DNA from: Spisula solida
Lineage: Eukaryota > Mollusca > Bivalvia > Venerida > Mactridae
NCBI GenBank assembly: GCA_947247005.1
Contig: OX365955.1
Location: forward strand, 19,139,322 to 19,203,321
Direction of reading: 5' to 3'
Length of the DNA: 64,000 nt
The position numbers were made by a program, and so were the translations under genes. The notes beneath the pieces were generated by a model. It saw only the letters and a program-made list of their open reading frames with translations, was not told where the DNA came from and searched no databases. Positions within the stretch are counted from its first letter, which is position 1. Every line of letters starts with the position of its first letter. Of the stretch, positions 38,101 to 47,819 are shown piece after piece.

Positions 38101-41100
38101 TATGCTAGTGTAACGGATGAGTTTTCTATAACTTCTCTGTATATTGATTAGTAAGAGCTTGGTTTCAGACAAAATCACAGACATCTAGTAGACTGTGTAC
38201 AAGGCAGGTGTACAATGCTTGTACAGCTGTCTCAAAAACGATTTCAGAAAAATTGCTATCTGTAGCAAAGTCAACATCGAGAATTTGGTTTCCGGCATTG
38301 AGTTCATCTTTAAGCTTTAAAATGTTGTAGACCAGTCATTCTTCAATCAATTGACAAAAACACATTTCTGAAAACGTTGTCCCAAAAAAGTGATCATGGA
38401 CATACAGATATTTAGCAAAATTATTGAGCCATAAATTAACAGGGGTTCCATTTGATTCGAGAGTAGGTATTTGAGTCGTTTGACCCTTGAAATTTTCAAA
38501 AAGCCACATTTTGACACTTAAGATTTTGGTTTGAAGGGGTTATTTTCTCTTAAAATTATGGGTATTATGCCAAAAGTATAAAAATGACTCTTCAGATTCA
38601 GAAGCTACTGGAACCCCATAATTAATGTCAATTGTGTGTTACTGTAATTATCTAGTGAAAGATTTTCATGACTAAAATCCATGTTTCACTTTTAGCGGCA
38701 CAAGATGGTACCATTATGAACATTGATCCACTTGAGTTCATGGCAACAACAGGTAAGTCAGATATATGCTACTGTTAATTCAGGGGTCCTATTATTCCGG
38801 AATATTCCTAAAATCCGGATTTGGTACACTAGAAATAATGATTTTTTCTGCAGAAAATCAAAGTTATTTGATGAAAAATTCAAAGTTTTGACAAAGTTAT
38901 GGTCATTGGAAATTTCTCATACACAATTTTAGCAATACATGTAGAACAATGTTTGAAATGCAATTTGGTGTTTTGATGTGTATAATTTCACCCGAAACAG
39001 ACTTGCGCCTTGTTTTCAGGATTGGTCATTAGGCCTCAGTAGGACCCCTAATATCATTATGTTTTTGTGCAGGTTTGTATTTTATGGTGAACTTCAAGTC
39101 ACCATTATAAGTATGAAATCTTCACATTTACAAATACATGACATTGCTTTTACCGTAACTAATTTCTAAAAAAAATCTTACAAATTTAAAGTGATTTATT
39201 TAAAGTATTAAGTTAGTTATGCCTCCCTTCGAAGATCTGTCAATATGTGCTTAATGTGAATCGCTGTGACCACTGACAAGGGCTGGGTACCGCCAGGAAA
39301 AAGATACCAGGGTATACCACGTTTTTTCCTCAAATACCAAGGTATACCACCGACATTTTAATAACTTTTTAAGACTAGTGGTCTGAATATTATGGCAAAC
39401 TTTCTGTCAAGCTATTTTTTGAGACTCATCACCTGAATGATAAGACTATGTAAATTAAATAATTGAATTGAGAAGGAACGTTTCATCCTTGACTGCATAG
39501 CAAGCAATTACAAGAAAGTAATTATAGTACAATGTAGCATAACAATGTCAATGGGGAAGTATGTATGCTATAGTTTGCTGTTATTGCTGGTAACTTCAAA
39601 ATAATTAGAAGTAGGGAAAGACCGACACTTCGTATGGTACCGCGGTATCGTACTGTGGGAAAATGATACCAAGGTTACCTTTAATACCGCACACCACTAT
39701 GCCTGTATTGACTTAAAAATATAATTCATTGTGTATGTTTGATTCTAGTTGATCCGAAGGATGGGAATGTCACTACACATATACAGAATCAGTTTACAGC
39801 TGAACTGACAGCAGAACTTACAAGCATGGTGGCCAATAATGTGGTAGTTACAAATACTGAACCAGAGAAATCTATACAACCACGACTTACTGGCAAGAAA
39901 TCCCAATCTGCACAAGGTAAACATCAGTGGACTGTTTGTTAAACTATCATATGAAACATTGACAAACGTTTCACTAACACCTTTTCACAATCCAAGTTCG
40001 AATAAATTTATGCAAGTTATATACCTGTCATGGGAAGCACGGTGGCCGAGTGGTTAGCCCCCTTGACTACCAATTTGTATGCCCCTAGTTTGAATCTCAG
40101 CCGGAGCTCTGGAAATTTCAGAAACACTTCAGTGTTTTCTACCCAACTAGAGATGAACTCGTTGATAACTCAAAGGCTTTGGGTTAATGGTACTATACAA
40201 TGGGCATGTTTAAGAACCAAGGAGTTTATTTGGAAACAGCCAGGGTAGCGCACAAACTTTCGGTCTCTTCCCTCGAAGCCTGAGGTTATTGGCCATTTAG
40301 GCAGGGATAAAACCAAATGGCCTAACACTACAACTGTCTCAGTCAAACGCAAAAACAATTACCTGTCATGAAGATAAAATAAAATAATGCAAATTATTAT
40401 AAAGTTGATGGAAATTTATTTCTCCAAACTGTGGAAAGCCTGTCATTGCTGTAAATATAACGGTAGTAAATTAACAGTTGTTGACTTTGGTCAGGATTCA
40501 GTCTGACATTGTACAATTAAGCCTGAATGGTGTTTATGCCATTGATAGTCGGTGGCTTCGTACATTTATAGAGACCAATAAGATAGAATGTACTGTAAAA
40601 TCATTTAATTTCAATGGAACATAATTTCTTGGTTTTGGTGAAAAAGACAATTTCGTAGGGACATAATTTTAAGGATTTCGGAGTTCATGAAAATTGTCAA
40701 GGTCAAAATTCACACAAATTATCAGAAGTCATTCAAACTTCAAAAAGATATAATAATTGTTTTTATGCCCCCCTATCGATAGATGGGGAGGCATATAGTG
40801 ATTCACCTGTCCGTCCGTCCGTTCGTCCGTTTGTCCGTCCTGGTTAACCCAAATTGACCGTTTCTTCTAGCATTAATATGGCTTGCTACAAAGCTTTCAT
40901 ACTTGCATGGATGTTGTGTATGAACACTCTCCACACGCCTGTATCACCTAACCCCATTTTGACCTTCACCTTGACCTAATTTTGGACTTAGACTTATTTA
41001 TGGACAAGGCTTCCACAGGGGGCATAAGCGTTTATTGAACGCAGTCTTGTTTACATGTTGATATAGGCAAGTAAACCCAGTCTTATACCTGACTGAATTT

Positions 41101-43540
41101 GAAAGCAAGTATGGCAGCCCCTGTAAACTTTACATATTTATTGGTGTATTGTTCATTTATTCATTGGGGATTTAATTTCGTGTTTAAGGTCATCCTTGAA
41201 ATCCATGAAATTAAGTCCCCAATGAATATTAATGATTTTTGAGTATGATGATATATGATGTAATGTTTGTAGATAATGATCGTGGTGGTTCGGCACGTAC
41301 AGACTATCATAGCAACAAATTGTTGAGTGAACGAGCAAGAAAAAGACGGAACTTATTACGAGAGAAAGCGGAGGGCAGTTCAGTATCAGAAGGTCAGTAT
41401 TCAGTATACTGGGTTATCATATCCTTCACACCTTTCGTTCACCAAGTTTTCTATTGGAACAAATAGGTATTAGGCTAATGGTGCTAGCTTTCAGGTATAT
41501 ACCTGATTTCAGGTTTTTGAGTGTATCAAAAAGTATGGTTTTCTTTATTTTCTCTATAAATTGACAATTTTATAGGATTTCAGGTCTTTCAGAATTTATT
41601 ATGTGCACTTGTGTAGGTTGGCTTAATGGAAAGCTTAATCTTTTAGTAAAAAAACTTTTAAAAATTGATGTTTATATTCACAGTTCACTAGCTAACAGCA
41701 AAAAGTTGAAGTATAGAATGTATTAATTTAATTGAGTTCTTGCAGCCACAAAAGAAACACTATACTATAAAGTAGATGTTTTTTCTGTCTGGTCTATGTT
41801 TATGCCTTCCATAAAAAACACAGATTGTTTTATTTTTTGGCAATGCTTGTCGCCTTCATAAAAACACAGATTGTTTTTGTTTTAGTTTTTGGCAATGCTT
41901 GTCGCCTTCATAAAAAACACAGATTGTTTTAGTTTTTGGCAATGCTTGTCGCCTTCATAAAAAACACAGATTGTTTTAGTTTTTGGCAATGCTTGTCGCC
42001 TTCATAAAAAACACAGATTGTTTTAGTTTTTGGCAATGCTTGTCGCCTTCATAAAAACACAGATTGTTTTAGTTTTTGGCAATGCTTGTCGCCTTCGTAA
42101 AAACACAGATTGTTTTAGTTTTTGGCAATGCTTGTCGCCTTCATAAAAAACACAGATTGTTTTAGTTTTTGGCAATGCTTGTCGCCTTCATAAAAACACC
42201 GATTGTTTTAGTTTTTGGCAATGCTTTTCGCCTTCATAAAAAACACAGATTGTTTTAGTTTTTGGCAATGCTTGTCGCCTTCATAAAAACACAGATTGTT
42301 TTAGTTTTTGGCAATGCTTGTCGCCTTCATAAATCACAGATTGTTTTAGTTTTTGGCAATGCTTGTCACCTTCTTAAAAACACAGATTGTTTTAGTTTTT
42401 GGCAATGCTTGTCACCTTCATATTCTCCAGTTAATGTTATATAAACACTTGAAGTACATTTTGAAGCAATGTCCTCTGGTGTGTAAGTGCTCTGTTTGGC
42501 AGTAAATAAAGTTGACTGACCTTATTATATAACTTGTATGTATGCTGTTATATATTGTGTTTATAGATATAGCAGAACAAGAACAGAATGGTTTATCATC
42601 TGATCAATCAACTTCTAACCAGCTCAGTTCACATGGTATAACATTTAGAGATCCTGAAACAGGAGTTCTTTATGTACAGATGCAGCTTTTACAGGTAATT
42701 TCATTATTTTATCACATGATTTCCTTATATCCAAGTTAGTATACCGACACTAGTGTAGCTAATATGACGTCACTTCATCTCCTAAATGACGTCATTATAT
42801 CCCGTAAACGGTAAATGATGTTATTTTTGGCTTCGTTTATGTAACCGGCTCAGTTTTTTCAACAGAAAGATGTGTATTTTTGTGTTATTAGTGTCTTATG
42901 ATTAAAAGAGTTTAACTCTTGTTGTCAATTGATACAAACTTATTCAGGAAATAGTATAAAGCTCATCACACTTACACTTCATTATCACGAATACAGGCCA
43001 AATTGCACAGTGGAATACAATGCAACAGAATTCATTTTCTGTATCATACATGTCTGGTTTTCCGTATCCGTATGATGCATGTCTGATTAGCTATATGTTG
43101 AACATATGCCAACATTATGGCTTAAACATTTACCCTTTATGAATAGATGTTGCATTGTATGCCAAAAATATGCTGACGTTCATGACGTCAATTTGCAGGC
43201 TCTGCGAAAAGTTTTTAAACTTGTCAGTCAAAATTGGTAAAATGATTGAATGTGCCTCTTTGTCTATTAGACCTAATACAGGCTTTTCGGTTGGTCAGAA
43301 TCCAAATTGTCAGTCACGACTTGACGACTGACAGTTTGCGTGGAGCCTGATTTGTAAAAAGAAACTATGTTTTAATTACAGGATGACCCGCCGCACCCTG
43401 ACCTGTATGGGGAAGATAACGTTCTCAATGGACATCTAGATATATCGCAGGCTTCTAACGATTCCGATATGGAAGATGAAGATGATGATGATACACAATT
43501 TGTCGGATCTACCATTAATCTACAGGATCTTGTCGGATGA
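27973..43540 (+). CDS. ZXDC: ZXD-family zinc finger transcription regulator (13 exons, complete)
   Basis: Exons: 27973-29125, 30290-30348, 31084-31221, 32104-32193, 32721-32896, 34240-34435, 37077-37251, 37760-38041, 38696-38752, 39749-39916, 41273-41392, 42567-42694, 43382-43540. They sum to 2901 bp (966 residues plus stop) and every junction keeps frame. The N-terminal third is acidic and Ser/Thr/Gln-rich with no folded domain. Ten contiguous C2H2 fingers follow, many with the extra residues of the C-x4-C type (CSYEQC, CSEPGC, CPYEGC, CQYEGC, CPVEKC, CPMDSC). The C terminus is polar then acidic (MEDEDDDD) and ends NLQDLVG. Ten fingers of this form are the hallmark of the human X-linked duplicated ZXDA/ZXDB/ZXDC family, nuclear proteins known to cooperate with CIITA in MHC class II transcription. 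That role is vertebrate knowledge and may not apply here. IKQE in exon 1 fits a sumoylation consensus. First in-frame ATG chosen; an upstream untranslated exon is possible. Confidence 0.87.
29145..29285 (+). mobile_element. SINE-like tRNA-derived fragment
   Basis: ggtccagtgggctggaattg followed by cccagtaatctgggtaacg and ggtttgattccctgtcg resembles a decayed tRNA head with A- and B-box positions. It begins about 20 bp after the exon 1 donor. No target duplication found, so only moderately sure. Confidence 0.5.
29600..30027. repeat. 36-bp minisatellite with shorter variants, about 13 copies
   Basis: Units ggttgtcagcgatctcatcg + tgaagtaggtaacta, with shortened units lacking ggtaacta interspersed, in intron 1 of the ZXD gene. 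The higher-order mixture of long and short units suggests several duplication rounds. Confidence 0.93.
30290..30348 (+). CDS. ZXDC: ZXD exon 2 (59 bp)
   Basis: Acceptor taatctttcag, donor aag|gtgagt. It enters in phase 1 and leaves in phase 0, encoding [19 protein letters not shown] after the split codon. The only role visible is as linker before the fingers. Confidence 0.8.
31084..31221 (+). CDS. ZXDC: ZXD exon 3 (zinc finger 1)
   Basis: Acceptor tatttcag, donor aag|gttaga. A lysine-rich lead (KEKGKEQ) then finger 1: [19 protein letters not shown] followed by NMTH and the linker TGERPYK. Phase 0 at both ends. Confidence 0.9.
31486..31745. repeat. Dispersed repeat bounded by cctaccggt
   Basis: Begins tagtcccctaccggtttttg and ends accggtaggggacttctg, an inverted pair; the rest matches a longer copy at 47820-48240 (gacttctgtattgcttgcaa shared exactly). 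In ZXD intron 3. Its plus-strand frame is incidental. Confidence 0.8.
31815..31925. repeat. Diverged fragment related to the 2.8-kb TIR element
   Basis: ccgatattgc...aaattgatatattc...accttgtaatat...tgcataaaggtcagg parallels the segment at about 15880-15970 of copy 1 with many changes. No TIRs here; an old fragment. Confidence 0.5.
32104..32193 (+). CDS. ZXDC: ZXD exon 4 (zinc finger 2)
   Basis: Acceptor gtgttccag, donor gtg|gtatgt. Finger 2: [19 protein letters not shown] then EESH, followed by KGNKDYV. Phase 0 at both ends. Confidence 0.9.
32721..32896 (+). CDS. ZXDC: ZXD exon 5 (zinc fingers 3 and 4)
   Basis: Acceptor tatattttag, donor acaa|gtaggt. Finger 3 is [20 protein letters not shown] then H; finger 4 is [20 protein letters not shown] then KTH. 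It leaves in phase 2, so the next exon's first base completes the Lys codon before CPYEGC. Confidence 0.9.
33155..33246 (-). repeat. Inverted partner of the intron 8 repeat
   Basis: About 90 bp (ttcaaaccaaaatcttgtgg through ctactcccgaagcaaat) is the reverse complement, with modest divergence, of 38447-38540. The two lie in introns 5 and 8, on either side of exons 6-8. Confidence 0.75.
33358..34264 (+). repeat. 57-bp minisatellite containing splice acceptor and exon 6 start, about 16 copies
   Basis: Each unit reads ttatgttgatatgttacag, then atgtccgtacgaaggatgta, then acaagttattgtactagat or a variant: intron end, AG, and the first 25 bases of exon 6. Copies 3 and 4 carry a 2-base deletion; copy 5 is shorter. 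Units before 34050 often contain tactag (an in-frame stop); the last three have tat or tac instead, so the frame is open from 34052 into exon 6. Confidence 0.95.
34240..34435 (+). CDS. ZXDC: ZXD exon 6 (zinc fingers 5, 6, start of 7)
   Basis: The acceptor is the last of about 16 repeated ones (gttacag at 34233-34239); donor gcg|gtaaat. Finger 5 is [19 protein letters not shown] then PRVH; finger 6 is [19 protein letters not shown] then QRTH; finger 7 begins CHFA. The last acceptor is chosen because it gives a normal finger 5 with the TYKCPYEGC junction. Acceptors at 34069, 34126 and 34183 would also keep frame but add 57, 38 or 19 residues. Confidence 0.88.
34860..36690. repeat. Three dispersed copies of a 190-210-bp repeat in ZXD intron 6
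   Basis: Copies at about 34866-35075, 35200-35415 and 36474-36680, same orientation. Each contains gtaggacagttatcagac, catacagcattgtgggcaat (or a near variant), cctttggttaacc and ctccagggcctcctg. Identity is high except in the tails. The first two are about 340 bp apart, the third about 1.3 kb away. Confidence 0.9.
37077..37251 (+). CDS. ZXDC: ZXD exon 7 (zinc fingers 7 to 9)
   Basis: Acceptor taaatctag, donor gaaa|gtgagt. It completes finger 7 ([19 protein letters not shown]), encodes finger 8 ([18 protein letters not shown] then ITH) with linker TGIRPFK, and begins finger 9 (CPVE). Enters phase 0, leaves phase 1. Confidence 0.9.
37760..38041 (+). CDS. ZXDC: ZXD exon 8 (zinc fingers 9 and 10, then linker)
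   Basis: Acceptor gtctgtacag, donor gaaa|gtatgt. Finger 9 finishes as [18 protein letters not shown]; finger 10 is [19 protein letters not shown] then ILKH. Then [18 protein letters not shown], a segment after the last finger that is likely conserved in the family, and a Lys/Glu-rich stretch. Confidence 0.88.
38447..38540 (+). repeat. Intron 8 repeat, inverted relative to intron 5 copy
   Basis: ggttccatttgattcgagag through cacattttgacacttaag matches the reverse complement of 33155-33246. See that entry. Confidence 0.75.
38696..38752 (+). CDS. ZXDC: ZXD exon 9 (57 bp)
   Basis: Acceptor cacttttag, donor acag|gtaagt. It encodes [18 protein letters not shown] between two split codons. Hydrophobic/acidic motif NIDPLEF, which could be a co-regulator contact (inference). 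Confidence 0.82.
39272..39705. mobile_element. Candidate hAT-like MITE
   Basis: The left edge agggctgggtaccgccagg and right edge ataccgcacaccact are roughly inverted, and gataccaaggttacc-type motifs recur inside. No clean target duplication was found, so boundaries are approximate. In ZXD intron 9. Confidence 0.45.
39749..39916 (+). CDS. ZXDC: ZXD exon 10
   Basis: Acceptor tgattctag, donor caag|gtaaac. It encodes [20 protein letters not shown] and ends KKSQSAQ. Polar; the repeated TAELTAELT is helix-favouring. Phase 1 in and out. Confidence 0.83.
40033..40360 (+). mobile_element. tRNA-derived SINE with 10-bp target duplication
   Basis: Head ggtggccgagtggttagccc (A box) and cctagtttgaatctcag (B-box position) resemble a Ser/Leu-type tRNA. 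The body runs to aaaaacaatt. The perfect duplication acctgtcatg at 40023-40032 and 40361-40370 defines both ends. In ZXD intron 10. Confidence 0.88.
40765..41045. repeat. Dispersed repeat with (gtcc/gtccgtcc) stretch
   Basis: Begins ttatgcccccctatcgatag and ends near ccacagggggcataagcg; the outer ttatgcccccc and ggggcataa are inverted. Contains a ccgtccgtccgttcgtccg run. Probably a decayed TIR element in ZXD intron 10. Confidence 0.65.
41273..41392 (+). CDS. ZXDC: ZXD exon 11
   Basis: Acceptor aatgtttgtag, donor gaag|gtcagt. It encodes [20 protein letters not shown] then [15 protein letters not shown]. The RARKRR cluster is a plausible nuclear localisation signal. Phase 1 in and out. Confidence 0.85.
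41815..42425. repeat. 45-47-bp minisatellite, about 14 copies
   Basis: Units cacagattgttttagttttt + ggcaatgcttgtcgccttc + ataaaaa with small length changes in the A run. In ZXD intron 11. Open frames over it are by-products. Confidence 0.95.
42567..42694 (+). CDS. ZXDC: ZXD exon 12
   Basis: Acceptor gtttatag, donor acag|gtaatt. It ends [20 protein letters not shown]; the [11 protein letters not shown] segment reads like a conserved structured motif, upstream of which is a Ser/Gln-rich linker. Phase 1 in, phase 0 out. Confidence 0.85.
43382..43540 (+). CDS. ZXDC: ZXD exon 13 (C terminus)
   Basis: Acceptor tttaattacag; stop TGA at 43538-43540. It encodes [20 protein letters not shown], an acidic run MEDEDDDD and the end [10 protein letters not shown]. 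An acidic C terminus fits an activation role. Its last 20-odd bases are the founder unit of the repeat that follows. Confidence 0.87.
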   Translation, partial: DDPPHPDLYGEDNVLNGHLDISQASNDSDMEDEDDDDTQFVGSTINLQDLVG

Positions 43541-43905
43541 ATATTGTGCATGGAATCTACAGGATCTTGTTGGATGAATATTGTACATGGAATCTACAGG
43601 ATCTTGTCGGATGTATATTGTACATGGAATCTACAGGATCTTGTCGGATGAATGTTGTACATGGATCTACATGATCTTGTTGGATGAATATTGTACATGG
43701 AATCTACAGGATCTTGTTGGATGAATATTGTACATGGAATCTACAGGATCTTGTTGGATGAAGGTTCTCAGCGAAATCTACAGGATCTTGTCGGGTGAAT
43801 ATTGTACATGGAATCTACAGGATCTTGTCGGATGAATATTGTGCATGGAATCTACAGGATCTTGTCGGGTGAAGGTTCTCAGCGAAATCTACGATCTAGC
43901 TGCTG
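43520..43905 (+). repeat. About 38-bp minisatellite founded on the ZXD stop-codon region
   Basis: Ten or so units aatctacaggatcttgtcgg + atgaatattgtacatgg. The first unit is coding (NLQDLVG then TGA); the others lie in the presumed 3' UTR. Two units carry the variant tgaaggttctcagcga in place of tgaatattgtacatgg. Confidence 0.93.
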
Positions 43906-44530
43906 GTAATGTTGGATGAATATTGTGTATGGAAAGTGGAAAGATTGTGAAACTGTGTCAACTAGTTTTACACATTGAGCATGAAAAGTGAAACACACGA
44001 TGTTAATTAAAATAGCGCATGTGTATAGACTGTTTGATACATGTGCCAGTAGTCAATTACCAGTACATCAATACTGTGGCTTGTACACAATGTTATTTTA
44101 TTACTGCACAAACTATTACTGGGCAGTTTATGGACAGGTCAGTGCCAGTTTTACATTTCTATTCTACATGTATGCCAAAGAAGTAGGCTATGTCCCAAAT
44201 TTAGGAGGGACACTGATTAGAGGTCAAAAAACTATTTACATTATATGTAGTTTGTATATAGTTGATTGAAGAGGACCGAATCTCTGGTACTGTAAATATG
44301 TGGCTGTCTATGTATGGACTCACAGATGATACAATGGCATTCATACAAATCTGGTGCTAATAATATCAATAATATTACTGGTAGCAGACTTATTAACAAT
44401 TTTACATGTCGTGTATTTTTATTGAACAGGGTTTTCCAACAGTTGTCAAGAGTGTGTATTGTATTTACATTGTTATAAGTACTTGTGTAACGTTACAGGG
44501 TTGTATCTCAACATGTGATGTTGTGCATCA

Positions 44531-44963
44531 GGCCCCAATTCCACGAAAAAACGTAAGTTTGTGCTTAGCTAAGACTGCTATTACAAAAAATAAAATGTTG
44601 ACTTAATTACTCAAATGTACACTACCGGGGTAGTATATATTGTTTCATCTTGGTGAGATGCCAATTTGATAGAGCAAAATAAGGCTGTTTTTACTGAAAA
44701 TAGTGTTTTAAAGTTATAAACATCTAAAGTAAAAACTTAAGTCTGTTATAATACGCTTAAGTAGGAAGCTCATTATAGTGTTCATTATGTTGGATTTCCA
44801 TGAGCATTTCATACAAAAATCACCTACCATTTGATTGTTTAGCAATAAATTCACAGTTTCTGGTATCAATCTACATCACCAGACAATAATTGTAATCATA
44901 TAATAAATTCAAAATGACAATCTTAGCTAAGTCATATTTGAGTTTTTTCGTGGAATTGGGGCC
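44531..44963. mobile_element. MITE with 22-bp perfect inverted ends, 433 bp
   Basis: ggccccaattccacgaaaaa(ac) at the left is exactly mirrored at 44942-44963. The interior has a second inverted layer (cttaag motifs). A truncated relative lies at 3534-3772. No clear target duplication. Contains aataaa at about 44588, a possible poly(A) signal for the ZXD transcript. Confidence 0.88.
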
Positions 44964-45330
44964 ATCTGTTTTATTGCTGGAATCCAGTGTCAGAGTTACA
45001 GCCCTTGTTAGATAACATGGTTTGTGTGTTATGTCTATGTTACATACTCTATGTTTACTATATCAATTATAGTTATATACACATGTACATGTATTGTCTG
45101 ATTGTGCTTTTGTCATTGTGTGTTTTGGTTTTGTTATTGTTTGAACTACTGCATTTGTTACATAGTAAATGAATATGATTGGTAATTTGGTATGCAGTTA
45201 ATGCTTGCTTTATGTGTGGGCAATTTTCAATACCAAAGTCATAGACTTGACCCTTTATTACAAGTATTAATTTTCTTTGAATCCTTCTATAAATGGGTAT
45301 GTACATACAGGACTCAGCATATCTTGTATA

Positions 45331-45504
45331 CAGTCAGATCTTGATATAACGACATCCGTTATACTGACAAATTCATTATACTGACATCAAATTTGGGGAC
45401 AAAAGTATTAAAATGCTCTTTATATCCATTCAGTATACTGACATATTCGTTACAACTACAGTTTTCTTGGAAACAAACAGCGTCGTTGTATCGAGTTGTG
45501 ACTG
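45331..45504. mobile_element. pogo/Tigger-like MITE, 174 bp
   Basis: cagtcagatcttgatataac at the left, gtatcgagttgtgactg at the right, TA flanks. Same family as 1102-1276, with shared interior gacatcaaatttggg and ggaaacaaacagcgtc. Confidence 0.85.
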
Positions 45505-45543
45505 TATATGTTATCAGTCTATGCTAGCTTTTAAATGTTGCTA

Positions 45544-46266
45544 CAGTCCACTCTCGTTATCTCGAACTTGCTTATATCGAATTTTCCGTTATGTCGAAGT
45601 TTTTTTCTAGTCCCGAATTTTCTCCTTCTTTGTCTATATGAAATCTCAAGACCTATCTCGAAGTTTCGGCTCGAATTCGGCTTGAATTTTTTGTTATGTC
45701 AAATTATTATTTTGGTCCAGATTAACTAATTTGCACTTTAAATCTGTTGTTCAACAAATATTTGTTTGCAAGAATTTGCACAAACATGTCATACAGATTC
45801 GAGTTATGTCCAAAAATCAATAAACATGTCATCTCGAACAGTTGTTTGTAAAAATAATAATAAAAAAACGCAAGATGTTAAAACATGTCAAAATGAGCGA
45901 TTGCTTTAAACGGTATAAATATTCTTAACAACCGGCATTAGATCTCAATTCAATATGAATGATGAAAATATAAGTATGAATGTACAAAACAATGTCGAGA
46001 AATTCAGTGAAGGACCCGGAATAGATACCGGGGGATAACTGAATCGGCACAAGCGAAAATGAATAAAATGCATTTTCTCAAGGAGGAATACATGTACATA
46101 AATATCAAAACAAACAATTTTCACGAATATGTCGCTCTTACGACTAAATATATGGCGGCGTAAAATGACAGAAACTAGAAAACTTGCAACTTAGATGCCG
46201 AGAATTTTCGTTAAGTCGAAGTAATTTCCACGGTCCCGTGAAATTCGAGATAACGAGAGTTGACTG
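45544..46266. mobile_element. pogo/Tigger-like MITE, 723 bp
   Basis: cagtccactctcgttatctc at the left, gagataacgagagttgactg at the right, TA on both sides. A different family from its neighbour. No transposase frame. Confidence 0.87.
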
Positions 46267-46929
46267 TATTTGTGAATTGGTGTTTTACAAAGTTTCAGTT
46301 CCTGGCTCACCGGTTGTTCATTTAATGTTTAGTTGTCTCTAGAGAGATACGAATCATTGATAAATAGAGCTGTATACATGTATGTCGGATCTTATTTTAT
46401 GGAAGAGTATATTTTGTGATGTCATCGTGCAATGTCCATTATTTTTGCTAGGATTTATGAGCATGTTTAGATTTATCTATTGAACAGATTATATTAAACA
46501 AAAATGCACTTCTGTGCTACATAAAAAAACTTGAGCACATTGCCTAAGGCTCTACTGAGGGCTTTTTGGTAGTACTTTACTTCGTCTATGCAATGACACA
46601 CAAGCTAGCATAGCAGTGCTTGCGATTAGCACACCGTTTCTCAGCACTTTGCTAGGCGAGCGCTTTCTTATGCAAATGACAGCTTCGCCGGTAGCTTATA
46701 TTGTTTCGTTCAAGCGCTTTTTTTGAAGCAAGCCGTTTCCTAGCATAGAGCTCGGTAGTGGTTTTGTTAGGCAACGGAATCCTGGTTCATGTAATGCAAC
46801 TGCCCTGAACTGAATATCAGACTGAATCAAATTGTCTTATTGATTCTTTATGGGAAAAAAATACTTCTCATTTACTGAAAAGATTTTATTGTAATAGGTT
46901 AATTTTATTCATTTTCACCTGTTAAAATA

Positions 46930-47724
46930 CAGTAAAACCTCGTTATTTCGAGGACCCATCGGGACAAGCCAAATGCTCGAGTTAAGCCAGTTGCTCGAAT
47001 TATCCGAATTGTATGATGAATTGTTGTTAAGACTATTCACTAAGTGTAACTGTGTTTTACCACCGTGTTTGGTGCGCGTATTTGGTTGCAACTACGAATA
47101 TCGTCATTGTTTATCGAGTCTACACGCATTTTGAGTCGTGCAAGCATTCGTTGAATGTTACCTTTGTAGGTGAAATCATGCATAATGTTCTATTTTAGTT
47201 GATTTACGACCATTAAGTGATCAAATATTCATTGTTTTGTGATTGTTTCTCTGACTTGGATAAGGTTAACATTTAGATCGGTGAATCATAAGAGTTGCAC
47301 GCGGCGTGAACATTACCGGTACTTTCACAATAACAAGATTTTTATTATTAAATCTTGCCCTTTGACACCTTTATCGTAGACAAACAACCGATTTTAGTGT
47401 TGGGGGTTACGCTATTGTCATAAAATGTGATAATCACGATGTGTGAAAATCACGAACCGCAGCAACATTAAATCTGACAATTTTTCGGAGGTGTGAACTT
47501 TCGCTCGGATGATTGCCTCGAGATAAAGTAACTAATTATCATTGTAAATTGTTGAATGGACCGACACCTGCGCTCGAATTAGACCGGATGCTCGTAATAA
47601 CATTACTCGAATTAGAGGGATAAATTAATGTACAATATGGAGCAAATTCGTCGGGACTTTGAAATTTGCTCGAATTAGGCCGGTTGCTCGAATAATCGCT
47701 GCTCGTATTACCGAGGTTTTACTG
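46930..47724. mobile_element. pogo/Tigger-like MITE, 795 bp
   Basis: cagtaaaacctcgttatttc at the left, taccgaggttttactg at the right, TA on both sides. Internal sub-repeats gctcgaatta and ggttgctcg recur near the right end. Third such element in 2.4 kb. Confidence 0.88.
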
Positions 47725-47819
47725 TATATCAGAATTTTTTAACTACAATAATCATTAAATTTTGCAATGTTACAACGTTTGTCTTCGAATGCTTACAACA
47801 TAATAATTAGATAGTTTTA

